Positions 52,901 through 62,858 are shown, counted from the stretch's first letter. The stretch: 64,000 nucleotides of DNA from Candidatus Bathyarchaeota archaeon (GCA_026014875.1 JAOZHO010000028.1:1-64000); one strand, 5' to 3'. The notes: generated from the sequence alone by a model not told the origin. Made by a program: numbers and translations.

Positions 52901-54064
52901 TCAGGATCCATGAGACATTTCCTTCAATCCCAGGGACAGGGGAAGTATGAGCAGGACCAGCCCGGCGAGAGTCATATAGAGGGTCGATGGGTTGTACGCC
53001 TCCGCGATGGCGCCCCCAACTATGGGCCCCAGACTCATCCCCACACCGTAGACGAACTCGTGGAGCCCCATGGACGCGCCCAGGGCCTCGCTCGGCGACT
53101 CGTGGGCGATGTAGTCGAGGATGACGGGGGTGATTATTCCTCCCGCGAATCCGTACAGTGCCAGGGGCAGAGCGAACTCCCATATGCTGTTCGACTTGGA
53201 GACCAAGAAGAGGGCTCCGCTCATGAGTATCGAGGAGACCCAGAGGGATCTCCGGGTGCCCCACCTCACCCAGCGCTCGCTGGAGAGGAAGCCAAGCCCC
53301 CTCACGGAGTTGGTCATCGTTAGAAGCAAGCCTATGGCCGAGGCCGATATGCCGAGGACTCCCATGTGGCCCGGGAGGATCGCCATGTAGATTCCGAGGA
53401 CGATGGCGTAGGGGATGATGGTGATGTACGCGAGAGCGATGGGCCTGAGGGAGGTGAACCCCTTCCAGATGCCCCCGGTCACAGCCCTGAAGGCCACCCG
53501 GCCACTGAGCCTCGTCGCAATCAGCAAGACGCTGGGAATGATGAGCGTCGCGACCAAGACGAACAGAGCGGGGAAGCCGTATCTATCCGAGACGATCCCG
53601 CCGAGGATGGGGCCCGCGACGAAGCCGGAGATCCACGAGATGTTGTAGCGCACCACCGATTTTGTGAGCTCTTCGGGGGGAGATATGTCGGCGGTCAGCG
53701 TGCAGGCCGTGACCCAGAAGGCGGCGGAGGCGATGCCAAGGAGGCCCCTCAAAGCGAACAGCTCGGGGACTCTGCTCGTGAGGCTGAAGAGGACGAGAAC
53801 TAGGGCCCCGAACGCCGTGAACACGAGGAAAAAACGGACCTTCTCGAATCGATCGAGCATCAATCCCGTGAGGAGCGTCATGGCCGTGTAGACGACGGAG
53901 CCGATGGACCCTAGGAGACCCAGCTCGATGTAGGTGGCGCCGAGGCCCTCCGCGTATACGGGGAGTAGGAAAGTGATGGTGCCGTAGGCAGTCGATATGA
54001 GGAAGATGGTCAGATATAGGGATCTGAGCAGCCCCCTCCTTTCCTCCACGGAGAGCTCGCTCAC
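52901..54064 (-). CDS. Major facilitator superfamily transporter
   Basis: About 387 residues from GTG 54064 (GGTG precedes it by six bases; TTG 54076 is possible). It has twelve hydrophobic helices, with LTGLMLDRFEKVRFF as the helix 2-3 loop and ILGGIVSDRYGFPAL as its symmetry mate. Substrate unknown. Two other copies of the architecture do not cluster here, only the one at 17624. Confidence 0.82.
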   Translation of the reverse strand: MSELSVEERRGLLRSLYLTIFLISTAYGTITFLLPVYAEGLGATYIELGLLGSIGSVVYTAMTLLTGLMLDRFEKVRFFLVFTAFGALVLVLFSLTSRVPELFALRGLLGIASAAFWVTACTLTADISPPEELTKSVVRYNISWISGFVAGPILGGIVSDRYGFPALFVLVATLIIPSVLLIATRLSGRVAFRAVTGGIWKGFTSLRPIALAYITIIPYAIVLGIYMAILPGHMGVLGISASAIGLLLTMTNSVRGLGFLSSERWVRWGTRRSLWVSSILMSGALFLVSKSNSIWEFALPLALYGFAGGIITPVILDYIAHESPSEALGASMGLHEFVYGVGMSLGPIVGGAIAEAYNPSTLYMTLAGLVLLILPLSLGLKEMSHGS

Positions 54065-54102
54065 AGAGTACACCAAGGATCCCAAAAGGAGTGTTTTAGC
54101 CG

Positions 54103-54717
54103 TTAGAGGGGCTTCACGATGATCTCGTGGAGCTTCATGTCCCTGATGCGGTTCGAGGTCGAGGGGGTAATCACCATCGCGGTGTCGCTCCCGTCGTGGC
54201 TCCCGGCCACCGAGACCACCTTCTTGTCGAGGGGGATGATACCCGCATCGGCAGCCATCATCACGATCTCGGGGCACACCTTGACACCCTGGCTGAATAG
54301 CCTCAGGGTGTGGGCGACCACCGTGGTGACCGGGGGGACGATGTGCGGGAGCCTTCCGTCCAAGGGGGTCGTCTTCGCTGGGCGCTGCCTCGACATGCCG
54401 ATCTCGACTCCGCCCGTCAGGACATCGGTGCCGGTGTAGACTATCATTCCAGCCTCCTCGAGTTTCTCCCTGGTCTCCTGGGGCAGCAGCTGGACTCCGG
54501 GGGCCCTGTACCCTGTCTGGTGGGTGACGACGATGATCTTCAGGCCGCTCCCTTCGAAGACCTTGAGGGCCTCCAGGGCGCTGTAACCCGTGGTGGATGA
54601 GACGAGGACCGTGTCTATGCCCCTCTCCTTGGCCGCCTCGAGGGCGATCCTGAGGGTCTCCTCGGTGTGCTCCTTCCCGGGCTTCTCGAAATAGACAGTG
54701 GTTCTCTTGACGCTCAT
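54103..54717 (-). CDS. Stand-alone pyruvate-kinase C-terminal-domain protein
   Basis: 204 residues from ATG 54717. It matches the pyruvate kinase alpha/beta C-terminal domain alone: EETLRIALEAAKERGID, VLVSSTTGYSALEAL, VVTHQTGYRAPG and a final VAGSHDGSDTAMVITPS. There is no catalytic TIM barrel, so it is not a pyruvate kinase. Archaea keep many such stand-alone copies; function unknown. It is followed by an MFS gene and preceded by AmrS on the same strand. Confidence 0.82.
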   Translation of the reverse strand: MSVKRTTVYFEKPGKEHTEETLRIALEAAKERGIDTVLVSSTTGYSALEALKVFEGSGLKIIVVTHQTGYRAPGVQLLPQETREKLEEAGMIVYTGTDVLTGGVEIGMSRQRPAKTTPLDGRLPHIVPPVTTVVAHTLRLFSQGVKVCPEIVMMAADAGIIPLDKKVVSVAGSHDGSDTAMVITPSTSNRIRDMKLHEIIVKPL

Positions 54718-54790
54718 GCGTTTTCGCTCCGAACGCTCAGGATGTGATTGCGATGAAACAAAAGGATTCCGATGCCTCAGGGACCCTGTT

Positions 54791-55813
54791 CTAGGCTTCA
54801 AACTTCCCCACGATGGGGATATCGGCCCCACATTCGATGCATCGGCTCTCATCGTCGAGGCGCCAACCAGTGATGGTGTAGCCCCGGCGCTCGATGACCT
54901 TCTTCCCGCATTGATGGCAGTAGGTGTCGCCGTACTCGTCGAGGGGGACGTTCCCGACGTAGATGTACCTGACCCCCTCCTTCAATGCGATCTCCCTGGC
55001 CCTACGGAGGGTCTCGACGGGGGTCGAGGGGAGATGGCTGAACTCGTGGTGGGGGAAGAACCTGCTGAGGTGGAGAGGGGTGTCGGGGCCCAGATTGTCG
55101 ACGACGAACCGTGCCATGGCTCGGGTCTCGTCCTCGTCGTCATTGGTCTCGGGGATGATGAGGAATGTCACCTCGACGTGGACCCCATTCCGCTTCATCT
55201 CGACCGTGGCGTTCAAGACGTCCTGAAGGTCCCCGCCGCAGTGCTCCCTGTAAAAGGGGGCGTTGAAGGCCTTCCAGTCGACGTTCGCGGCGTCGATGAC
55301 ATCAACGACCTTTGCGAGGGCCTCCCGGGAGATGTAGCCGTTGGTGACAAGGACGTTCTTGATGCCCTTCGCCCGGGCGAGGCGTGCGACGTCCTCGACG
55401 TAGTCCAGGTTGATGAGGGGCTCGTTGTAGGTGTAAGCGATGCTAGTGCACTCCCGCCTCAGGGCCATCGAAACCACCTCTCGGGGTGAGACGTAACGCG
55501 TTGTGACCTCTCCGGGCTTCGATGTTGAGAGGTGCCAGTTCTGGCACCAGGGGCAGGTGAAGCTGCATCCCACGCTGCTAATGGATAAGGATCGGCTGCC
55601 GGGGTAGAAATGGGCCAGGGGCTTCTTCTCGATGGGGTCGACGGCCATTGCGGAGAGCTGGCCGTAGGTGAGGCTCAAGAGCCTCCCGTCCCGGTTCTCC
55701 TTGACACCGCAGAACCCGCGCTTTCCCGCTTGGACGACGCATTTCCGGGGGCAGATGGTGCATCTGACGGCGTCGTCGCTGAAGGTCTCGTAGAATCTCG
55801 ACTCCTTCTCCAT
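54791..55813 (-). CDS. amrS: AmmeMemoRadiSam system radical SAM enzyme AmrS
   Basis: 340 residues from ATG 55813. N-terminal CTICPRKCVVQAGKRGFCGV holds extra Cys residues, the radical SAM motif is CSFTCPWCQNW near 82, and a C-terminal zinc ribbon reads CHQCGKKV, then CIECGADIP. AmrS relatives are linked to Memo and AMMECR1 proteins in archaea, but neither is in this window. Its chemistry is unknown. Confidence 0.85.
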   Translation of the reverse strand: MEKESRFYETFSDDAVRCTICPRKCVVQAGKRGFCGVKENRDGRLLSLTYGQLSAMAVDPIEKKPLAHFYPGSRSLSISSVGCSFTCPWCQNWHLSTSKPGEVTTRYVSPREVVSMALRRECTSIAYTYNEPLINLDYVEDVARLARAKGIKNVLVTNGYISREALAKVVDVIDAANVDWKAFNAPFYREHCGGDLQDVLNATVEMKRNGVHVEVTFLIIPETNDDEDETRAMARFVVDNLGPDTPLHLSRFFPHHEFSHLPSTPVETLRRAREIALKEGVRYIYVGNVPLDEYGDTYCHQCGKKVIERRGYTITGWRLDDESRCIECGADIPIVGKFEA

Positions 55814-55948
55814 GGGCACCAAGACGAACAGTGTAAACCCTCGATAAATCGTTTCCTCCCGGGACAGGGGGGACTTTGGATACCCTGATTTATTACCACG
55901 ATAAACGATAAAGGTTGATATGCGAGACTGGTTACGGGAGATTTTTTG

Positions 55949-56164
55949 TTGACGGAGAATGGTGGCGAGGAGGACAGGATCGACTACGAGGTCATCAGAA
56001 ACCAGAGGTTCATGATAGAGACTGCGAGGGATTTCATCAAGGGCGTGGAGCCGTGGAAGACGGTGCACGAGGAGATCGAGGATGAGACGTGCATCACCAT
56101 CGAGGAGTTCAACAAATGGAGGAGTCACCTCCTGAAGATTCTAGGAGTGGCGAAGGATGAGTAG
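55949..56164 (+). CDS. Small acidic helical protein, paired with 56157
   Basis: 71 residues, TTG start (GGGAG eight bases upstream). EDRIDYEVIRNQRFMIETARD and ITIEEFNKWRSHLLKIL look helical. It is divergent from amrS and overlaps the next small gene by eight bases (ATG 56157 within its end), so both are translated together. Unknown function. Confidence 0.6.
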   Translation: MTENGGEEDRIDYEVIRNQRFMIETARDFIKGVEPWKTVHEEIEDETCITIEEFNKWRSHLLKILGVAKDE

Positions 56165-56306
56165 GCGCGACGTCCTGGAGAAGATAGAGAACCTGAAGCG
56201 GAGGACGAAGGAGGTCCAGATGTACGAGTTGATGACCACCAACCAGTATCGCAAACAGGTCGCTATGATAATCGAGATCCTCGAGGACCTAGCCAAGATC
56301 GATTGA
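56157..56306 (+). CDS. 49-residue coiled-coil protein
   Basis: MSRRDVLEKIENLKRRTKEV, then MYELMTTNQYRKQVAMI and a final EILEDLAKID. Its ATG overlaps the end of the previous gene by eight bases. The heptad-like pattern suggests a coil that may bind its neighbour. A tiny two-gene operon. Confidence 0.6.
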   Translation: MSRRDVLEKIENLKRRTKEVQMYELMTTNQYRKQVAMIIEILEDLAKID

Positions 56307-56711
56307 TAAAACTCGTATATTACCTAAAAAAATCGGATAGTTAGATTATTACAGTCAAGGTTAAGTAATAAAGGTGAAGAAAAGAACCCTACCCCTCAAA
56401 CCGGATAGATCCACGTCCGTTGTTAAATATCCTTGAACAAAGCTTGGCATGGGGAGAGGTAAACCGCCTGGGAACCTCGGTCCAGATATTTGTGGGTTGA
56501 ATGGTAGCGGCATTGGAACGCGGCCCACGGGGGATATTACTTGGTTTGAAGGGGGAATGCGATCGTGCCCTCCCCACCCTTTTTTCTAGTAAATATGAGA
56601 GGGCATCACACGATGAAAATTGCGCTGGTGTGCCTATTCGCGAGTCAGCGACCGCGGAGAAGATGAACGCCTCAGCAAGCCTTGTATTCCATCCCATCAA
56701 TAATCAGCAGG
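56307..56711. other. Spacer without recognisable gene
   Basis: About 400 bases with only weak frames: one minus-strand frame of 103 codons and an overlapping plus-strand frame, neither with a domain. A few promoter-like TAAATA stretches (56332, 56434, 56593). I see no RNA gene. Confidence 0.4.
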
Positions 56712-57800
56712 ATGTGGAGACTCAACCGCCCCGACGCCGCATCGGCACTCGACAACGCGGGCGTCCGGAGAAGCCTGCCCCGGTACGTCGATGTGGTGAA
56801 GAACGAGAAGCGCGCAAAGTTCCTCCTCGACGCGGCGATGGAAGCCAATTTCTCGCCAGAGGACGCTACCGAGAGACTCTGGGAGCTCCATGGAGACCTG
56901 CTGGAAACATATAGCCGCATAGAGAGGGAGGCCAACGGGGGACAACATCCCGGGCGGTTGGAGGGCAGTAGATCGTTCTTGGATCTCAAGATAGAGCTTG
57001 GGAAGCGCATCATGGAGGGCTGCCATTTCTGTGAAAAGAGGTGTGATGCGGACCGCCTCTCCGGGGAGAAGGGCGAGTGCAGAGCTGGAACCATGTTCAG
57101 CGTCTCCAGCTGCTTCCCCCACATGGGGGAGGAGCCAGAGCTCGTCCCGTCGGGGACCGTCTTCACCCTGGGCTGCACCATCCGGTGCCTCCACTGCCAG
57201 AACTGGGAGATAAGCCAGTGGCGAGAGCGGGGGACCCCGGTGGACCCTAAGGGCATGGCGGTGCTGGTGGAGAGGCTGAGAGGCCAGGGGTGCAGGAACC
57301 TCAACATGGTGGGAGGGGACCCCACGCCCAACTGCTGGCTCTGGCTCCGGACCATGGCCCACGTAGACTCCAACATCGCCACGGTCTGGAACAGCAACAG
57401 CTACTACAGCAGGGAGACTGCGGAGCTCCTCGCGGGGTTCATCGACCTCTACCTCCTCGACTTCAAGTACGGCAACGACAAATGCGCAACCGAGATATCC
57501 GGCGCCCCGGGGTACTGGGATGCGTGCACCCGGAACCACTTGACGGCCAAACGATACGGGGAGCTGATCATCCGTGTGCTGGTGCTCCCGGGGCACAACG
57601 AGTGCTGCACCAGGCCCATCCTCGAGTGGATAGCGGGAAACCTGGGCCCCTGGACCAGAGTCAACCTGATGTTTCAGTATCGACCGGAGTGGAGGGCAAA
57701 GGAGAGGAGGGAGCTTAGAAGGCGGCTCAACGGCGAGGAGATAGAAGAGGCCCGGAGGATCGCCCGCGAGGCGGGCCTGAGGAACCTCGTGCGAGGATAA
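56712..57800 (+). CDS. Radical SAM protein, PflX-like (AmrS relative)
   Basis: 362 residues from ATG 56712. A Cys cluster HFCEKRCDADRLSGEKGEC (near 103-121) precedes the radical SAM motif CTIRCLHCQNW (near 156). The C-terminal part carries LLDFKYGNDKCA and VLVLPGHNECC. It is closest to PflX-type iron-sulfur proteins and to AmrS at 54791. Substrate unknown. Confidence 0.82.
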   Translation: MWRLNRPDAASALDNAGVRRSLPRYVDVVKNEKRAKFLLDAAMEANFSPEDATERLWELHGDLLETYSRIEREANGGQHPGRLEGSRSFLDLKIELGKRIMEGCHFCEKRCDADRLSGEKGECRAGTMFSVSSCFPHMGEEPELVPSGTVFTLGCTIRCLHCQNWEISQWRERGTPVDPKGMAVLVERLRGQGCRNLNMVGGDPTPNCWLWLRTMAHVDSNIATVWNSNSYYSRETAELLAGFIDLYLLDFKYGNDKCATEISGAPGYWDACTRNHLTAKRYGELIIRVLVLPGHNECCTRPILEWIAGNLGPWTRVNLMFQYRPEWRAKERRELRRRLNGEEIEEARRIAREAGLRNLVRG

Positions 57801-57863
57801 TATTATCTGCGTCCAGAAGACGGAGACTTCACTGAGAAAAAATCAGGGGGAAGGCCCTATCGC

Positions 57864-59219
57864 CTATCCCCGGGCTATCACGTTGACGCCCTCAAAGATT
57901 ATCTCGGGCCCGATGAGGCCCTGGAGGGCGATGGGATCCTTCGCCACCTCGACGCATTTACCGAGGAGGTCGAAGGCGTTCCCCGAGACCATGAGGCCGT
58001 GGACCGCCCCCACCATCTCCCCGTCCTCGATGAGGACCGCGGGGTTCCCGACGACGCTAAAGTCTCCGGACTCGGGGTTGGAGCTGTGGGCCCCCTGCAC
58101 GTTCCTTATCAGGTAGCCGTGGTCTATCTCGGAGACGATGTCCCGGATGCCCCTCTTCCCGGGCTCCACCACCGTGTTGGTGCGCCCTATCTCCACGAGG
58201 CCCTGGCGCATGCTCCTCCGGGCGTTCCCGGTGCTCTCCTCCCCGGTCTTGTTCCCCCAGTAGGTGTCCCAGAGGAACGACTCGAGGACCCCCTCCTCGA
58301 TGATGGGCGTCCTCCGTCGTGGGACCCCCTCGTCGTCCGCGAAGGAGGTGTTGATCCCCGTGGGGATGGTCCCGTCGTCTACGATGGTGACGTTATCCGG
58401 GGCTATGGTCTCCCCGATCCTCCCCTCGAGCTTAGACTTCCCCCTGGCGACGTTGTCCCCCCTCACCGCCTGGAAGAGGGTGTAGCTGAGGATCTGGCCG
58501 TAGGCCCACGGGTGCATCACCACGGTGTGCTCCCCGGACTTGCCCTCGACGGTGTTCTTGCACACCCTGAGGAGGCCGGCTATGTCGTCCACCGCCGCCT
58601 CGAGGTCCAGATCCATGTGCCTCTTGATATCGAATGCCATGACCATCGGGGTCACCCCCTGCTCGATCTGGGCTATGGCGCCGAGGTAGGCGTAGGCGAC
58701 GTTCCCCCTCTCCGAGTGGGATATCCCGCTGCTGCTGGCGAAGGCCGTATGATAGAGGCTGACCCCCGACCCGCCGTAGGCCGCTATCAGCCCCTCCTCG
58801 GCCTCCGTCGCCCGCTTCATGAACTCCCCGGCTATCTCCACGGCCTTCGCGGGCTCACATTTCGCGATGTCATCGTTCCAAAGACCCTCGATGGAGGGAT
58901 ACTCCCTGGGCTCCGGGAGAGCCACCCAGTCGGGGTCCTCGGTGGTGACCTTGGCGCTTGCCAACGCCATGGCGATGGCCTCGTCAGCCGCCTCTGTTGT
59001 GGGGATGTTGGTGAAGGCCGAGCCCATCCTCTTGCCGATGTAGAGCCTGATGGCGATGCCGTCTGAGAGCCTGTTCTCGACTCCGCTGATCTCACCGCTC
59101 TCGATGACCACGTCGACATCCGAGGAGGACCTGGAGAGCACCTCGACATCCGAGGCCCCCAGCCGCCGCCCCTTCTCCACGATGTATCCGCTCAGCTCCA
59201 GTAAATTGTTCTCGTCCAT
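57864..59219 (-). CDS. pmbA: PmbA/TldE-family protein
   Basis: 451 residues. GVENRLSDGIAIRLYIGKRMG near 46-66, GSGVSLYHTAFASSSGIS, and a C-terminal SVVGNPAVLIEDGEMVGAVHG. PmbA (TldE) lacks metal ligands and pairs with TldD, whose gene starts 12 bases upstream, to form a TldD/E protease that opens peptide cofactors or toxins. Both share one transcript. Confidence 0.93.
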   Translation of the reverse strand: MDENNLLELSGYIVEKGRRLGASDVEVLSRSSSDVDVVIESGEISGVENRLSDGIAIRLYIGKRMGSAFTNIPTTEAADEAIAMALASAKVTTEDPDWVALPEPREYPSIEGLWNDDIAKCEPAKAVEIAGEFMKRATEAEEGLIAAYGGSGVSLYHTAFASSSGISHSERGNVAYAYLGAIAQIEQGVTPMVMAFDIKRHMDLDLEAAVDDIAGLLRVCKNTVEGKSGEHTVVMHPWAYGQILSYTLFQAVRGDNVARGKSKLEGRIGETIAPDNVTIVDDGTIPTGINTSFADDEGVPRRRTPIIEEGVLESFLWDTYWGNKTGEESTGNARRSMRQGLVEIGRTNTVVEPGKRGIRDIVSEIDHGYLIRNVQGAHSSNPESGDFSVVGNPAVLIEDGEMVGAVHGLMVSGNAFDLLGKCVEVAKDPIALQGLIGPEIIFEGVNVIARG

Positions 59220-59231
59220 ATCACTCGCCTC

Positions 59232-60620
59232 CTAACCTTGCCCTCCGAAGGTAATCCCGCCCGCCAGGAACCTCATGTTGGGGCCCCCGTCCGAGATGAA
59301 AGCCTCCTGCCCTTTCCCGCAGCGACCGGCTCCGAAGGCGAACTCGTCCCTGGAGATGCCCTCGATCTTGAAGAGGGAGTCGGTGGCTATCCCGGAGATG
59401 GAGAGGTCCGTCACAGGCTTACCGACCTCCCCGTCGACGATTTCATAGGCCTCCTGGATCCCCACCTGGAAGCTGGCGTTCATCTGGGCCTGGCCGCCCC
59501 GCATGTCGAGGCAGTAGTATCCGAAGTCGATGCCCTCGAAGAGCTCATCGTGGCTCCAGTCTCCGGTCTCGAAGAATGTGCTCCTCATCCTGATGATGGG
59601 GGGGTGGAGGTAGCTCTCAGCCCTGGCGTTCCCCGAGGCGGGGAGCCCGAGCTTGGCGGCGTACTCCCTGTTCGTGAGGAGCCCCGTGAGGACAGAGTCC
59701 TTGATTAGCTTCACCCTGCTCGCGGGGACCCCCTCGTCGTCGTAGCGGGTGGTGCCCACGTTCCCCGGGATGGTGCCGTCATCGATCATGGAGACCCCCT
59801 CAGATGCGACGACCTCCCCCAGCTTCCCGTTGAAGGCGCTGTTAACCGTGAGGTCCGCTTCGGCCAGGTGCCCCAGGGCCTCGTGGGCCAGGGTCCCGAC
59901 TACCCTGGGCCCTATCACGCAGGGGAAGGTGCCGGCCTTCGGGGTCACGCCTCCCAGCTGGAGATTCACCCGTCTCGCCACCTCCTCCCCCATGAACTCG
60001 GGGGTCGCGAAATCTTCCATGTACTCCCATCCCCGGGTCGTGGAGGCCTCCTCGTGCCTCGCGGCGCTGAGCCGGTCCCCCTCCTTGCCCGTGACCCAGG
60101 GGTAGCTCCAGACAAGCATGACATCAGATTGGATCCTCGTCCCGTCAGACGTGACGAGATACTTCTTCCCCGAGGCGGATCTGACCTTGACGGTGACCGC
60201 TGTGATCCTTGGGTCGTAGCCCTTGATCACCTTGGTCATGGACTCCATGTAGCCGATCTTCTCCTCGATGGGGACGTGGCGGGGGTCCCTCGCCACCTTG
60301 ATCTTCTCGACATCACGCACGGCCTTCAGGTTCGAGAGTACGATGGGCTCCCGGCGCGTAGGCGCCGCCGCCTTCGCCATCTTGAACGCGTCCTCGACGG
60401 CACCATCAAGGGACCCCAGATCCCCCGTGGATACGAATCCCCACGCCCCGTCGGCGAGCACCCTCACCGCGACGCCCTGCTCTATCCTCTGGGTGAGGGC
60501 GTTGACCCGGAGGTCGTCCATCTGGATGTACTCGATGAAACCCGACTCCCCCCTCAGCTCCACGTAGGCGGCTCCCAGCTCCTGGCCCCTCTCCACGGCC
60601 TTCTCCAAAATGTCAAACAA
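59232..60620 (-). CDS. tldD: TldD metalloprotease
   Basis: 462 residues. Zinc site HEALGHLAEAD near 230-240, N-terminal QRIEQGVAVRVLADGAWGF and the late GMLSG-like ISGIATDSLF region. It is the active partner of the TldD/PmbA pair, a heterodimeric protease that cuts unfolded peptides. No RiPP precursor is visible next to it, so it is probably the chromosomal type. Confidence 0.94.
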   Translation of the reverse strand: MFDILEKAVERGQELGAAYVELRGESGFIEYIQMDDLRVNALTQRIEQGVAVRVLADGAWGFVSTGDLGSLDGAVEDAFKMAKAAAPTRREPIVLSNLKAVRDVEKIKVARDPRHVPIEEKIGYMESMTKVIKGYDPRITAVTVKVRSASGKKYLVTSDGTRIQSDVMLVWSYPWVTGKEGDRLSAARHEEASTTRGWEYMEDFATPEFMGEEVARRVNLQLGGVTPKAGTFPCVIGPRVVGTLAHEALGHLAEADLTVNSAFNGKLGEVVASEGVSMIDDGTIPGNVGTTRYDDEGVPASRVKLIKDSVLTGLLTNREYAAKLGLPASGNARAESYLHPPIIRMRSTFFETGDWSHDELFEGIDFGYYCLDMRGGQAQMNASFQVGIQEAYEIVDGEVGKPVTDLSISGIATDSLFKIEGISRDEFAFGAGRCGKGQEAFISDGGPNMRFLAGGITFGGQG

Positions 60621-60743
60621 CGATAGTCACCCGATACACGTTGGATACTCTCATCCCCCTTTAATTAAATTGAGCCTGAAAGATGAGAAGGGAGATTGCG
60701 CAAGCAAATATATTCCATGAGCGCCAGGTATCATTGATTGATC

Positions 60744-61745
60744 TTGGGTAAACCCAACGTTTACGTGACGAGGCAGCTCTTCCCTGAGGCCATGGAGATC
60801 CTGGAGGCGGTCGCGAGCGTCGAGGTCTTCGAGGGGGTCGACAACGCGATCCCGAGAGATCTGCTGCTCGAGAAGGTGAAGGACGTCGAAGGCCTCCTCC
60901 CTCTGCTCACCGAGAGAATCGACGCTGAGCTGATGGATGTGGGCGAGAAACTCAAAGTCATCAGCAACTACGCCGTTGGATTCAACAACATCGACACCGA
61001 GGCAGCCACGGAGAGGGGGATCTACGTCACCAACACGCCGGGCATCCTCACGGAGACGACCGCAGACGCCGCTTTCGCCCTCCTAATGGCAGCTGCGCGC
61101 AGGATCCCCGAGGCCGACCGCCACATCAGGGCCAAGGGATGGATCCACGCTTGGGGGCCCAAGATGTATATGGGCTCGGACGTCCACGGGAAGACCTTGG
61201 GCATTCTGGGCATGGGGCGGATAGGGTCCGCGATGGCCAGGAGGGCGAAGGGCTTCGATATGGATGTCGTCTATCATGACGTCTATCGTAGGGAGGACCT
61301 AGAGGAGAAGCTGGGGATAATCTATAAGCCCAGGGATGAGGTGATGCGTTCAGCGGATTTCCTGTCCCTCCACGTCCCCCTCACCCCGGAGACCCACCAC
61401 ATGATGGGCGCCGAGGAGCTGGCCTCGATGAAGGAGACGGCCTTCCTCATCAACACGTCCAGGGGGCCAGTGATCGACGAGAAAGCCCTCGCGGACGCCC
61501 TCAGAAACGGTGTGATTGCCGGGGCGGGTCTCGATGTCTTCGAGACGGAGCCTGTGAGCCACGATAGCCCTCTCTTGGGACTCGACAACATCGTCCTCAC
61601 GCCCCACCTCGCGAGCGGGAGCACCGAGACGAGGACCAAGATGGCTACCACCGCGGCCACGAACATCGTGAACGTCCTCCAGGGCAGGGTTCCTCCGAAC
61701 ATCGTAAACCCCGAAGTCGTGAAAGTCCGGCCTCTGGTGGAATAG
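60744..61745 (+). CDS. D-2-hydroxyacid dehydrogenase (glyoxylate reductase-like)
   Basis: 333 residues from TTG 60744. Rossmann motif GILGMGRIGSAMARR near 150, catalytic Arg in NTSRGPVIDE near 234, Glu in FETEPV near 262, and His in LTPHLASGS near 282. It reduces glyoxylate or hydroxypyruvate with NAD(P)H. Free-standing. The promoter is AT-rich, with a GGT before the TTG. Confidence 0.92.
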   Translation: MGKPNVYVTRQLFPEAMEILEAVASVEVFEGVDNAIPRDLLLEKVKDVEGLLPLLTERIDAELMDVGEKLKVISNYAVGFNNIDTEAATERGIYVTNTPGILTETTADAAFALLMAAARRIPEADRHIRAKGWIHAWGPKMYMGSDVHGKTLGILGMGRIGSAMARRAKGFDMDVVYHDVYRREDLEEKLGIIYKPRDEVMRSADFLSLHVPLTPETHHMMGAEELASMKETAFLINTSRGPVIDEKALADALRNGVIAGAGLDVFETEPVSHDSPLLGLDNIVLTPHLASGSTETRTKMATTAATNIVNVLQGRVPPNIVNPEVVKVRPLVE

Positions 61746-61836
61746 CGCATTCCCTCCCCGCTCTTTACTCCCTTTATTTTGGCCAGTCTAATTTTTTATA
61801 GTTAATCCGACATCTGTGGAGGGTAAGGCTTCCGCA

Positions 61837-62607
61837 ATGAAAGAGATCCTCACCCCCGTCCTCCTCAGCCTGATAGCGGGGGCAGCCTCGGGCCTGGGGG
61901 GGCTCGTCGTCTACTTCTTCGGGGAGGTGAAGGACTGGCTCATGGGGTTCCTGATGGGCTTCGCCGGAGGCGTCATGCTGATAGTCTCCTTCCTCGAGCT
62001 GTTCACCGAGGCGCTGGGGCTCTTGAGCCACATCCAGGCGACCCTCGCATTCATCGTTGGGGCCCTCCTCATGATGGCAGTCGACCTCACATTGCCCCAC
62101 ATGGAGGCGGGGAGGTGGGAGAGGGGAGTCGCTAGGCCCGAGTTCCTCAAGTCTGGCCTCATAATCGCCTTCGGCATCTCCCTCCACAACTTCCCCGAGG
62201 GCCTCGTTGTGAGCGCAAGCTACAGCCGCCTCCCCTCTCTGGGTCTGATGATGGCCATCATGATCTGCCTCCACAACATCCCGGAGGGGATCGCCACGGC
62301 TACCCCCCTCGTCCTGGCAGGGGTCAGCAAACGCAAGGCGGCGTTCATCGCGCTTCTCTCCGGGATGACGGAGCCCCTGGGGGCGCTAGTGGGCTCCATC
62401 ATCATAGTGAGGTTGGGGGCCAGCGACTATATCATCGGGATGGGCCTGGCCCTAGCCGCGGGGATAATGACATACATTACCGTTGACGAGCTCATACCCA
62501 TGGCTCATGAATACGGCTCAAAGTCCCCGAAGCACATCGTCTCAACCGGAATACTGGGTGGCATGTTCTTCGGCCACTTGGTGTCCGTTCTATTTTCCAT
62601 AGGATGA
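61837..62607 (+). CDS. ZIP-family metal transporter
   Basis: 256 residues from ATG 61837 (GTG 61816 also open). Eight helices. The metal path uses ISLHNFPEG near 117 and CLHNIPEG near 146, each with His and Glu; the HN(F/I)PEG pair is the ZIP signature. It carries zinc, iron or manganese into the cytoplasm. Confidence 0.9.
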   Translation: MKEILTPVLLSLIAGAASGLGGLVVYFFGEVKDWLMGFLMGFAGGVMLIVSFLELFTEALGLLSHIQATLAFIVGALLMMAVDLTLPHMEAGRWERGVARPEFLKSGLIIAFGISLHNFPEGLVVSASYSRLPSLGLMMAIMICLHNIPEGIATATPLVLAGVSKRKAAFIALLSGMTEPLGALVGSIIIVRLGASDYIIGMGLALAAGIMTYITVDELIPMAHEYGSKSPKHIVSTGILGGMFFGHLVSVLFSIG

Positions 62608-62663
62608 GAAGAGCATCGCGCAATAGAAGCCGAAGCCGCTGGAAAGAATTTAAAGTGTTTTAG

Positions 62664-62858
62664 CTACTCGGGGTCCTCTTCCTTTTTTCGGAGATACCAG
62701 GACTCTCCGTCGTCATCCTTCTCGATGTAGAAATTCGGGTTGTAGAAGAGCATCTCCTTGACGAACTCCCTCATGGTCGCCATGGAGCCGTCGGACCTTA
62801 TGATGATCTCGTCGAGGTCGATGGTCACTCTCTTCGATTTTTCGTCGGACTCGGCCAT
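62664..62858 (-). CDS. Small conserved protein of unknown function
   Basis: 64 residues from ATG 62858 (GTGA five bases upstream), or 73 from 62885. KRVTIDLDEIIIRSDGSMATMREFVKEML has a strand-turn-helix look; the tail is very acidic (KDDDGESWYLRKKEEDPE). It is tail-to-tail with the ZIP gene. No family recognised. Confidence 0.6.
   Translation of the reverse strand: MAESDEKSKRVTIDLDEIIIRSDGSMATMREFVKEMLFYNPNFYIEKDDDGESWYLRKKEEDPE

Noticed and set aside
54791-56128. Longer AmrS start at 56128
   Set aside because: The extra 105 residues run antisense through the small divergent gene and lack conservation.
57999-59066. 355-codon plus-strand frame
   Set aside because: Shadow of PmbA in GC-rich DNA.
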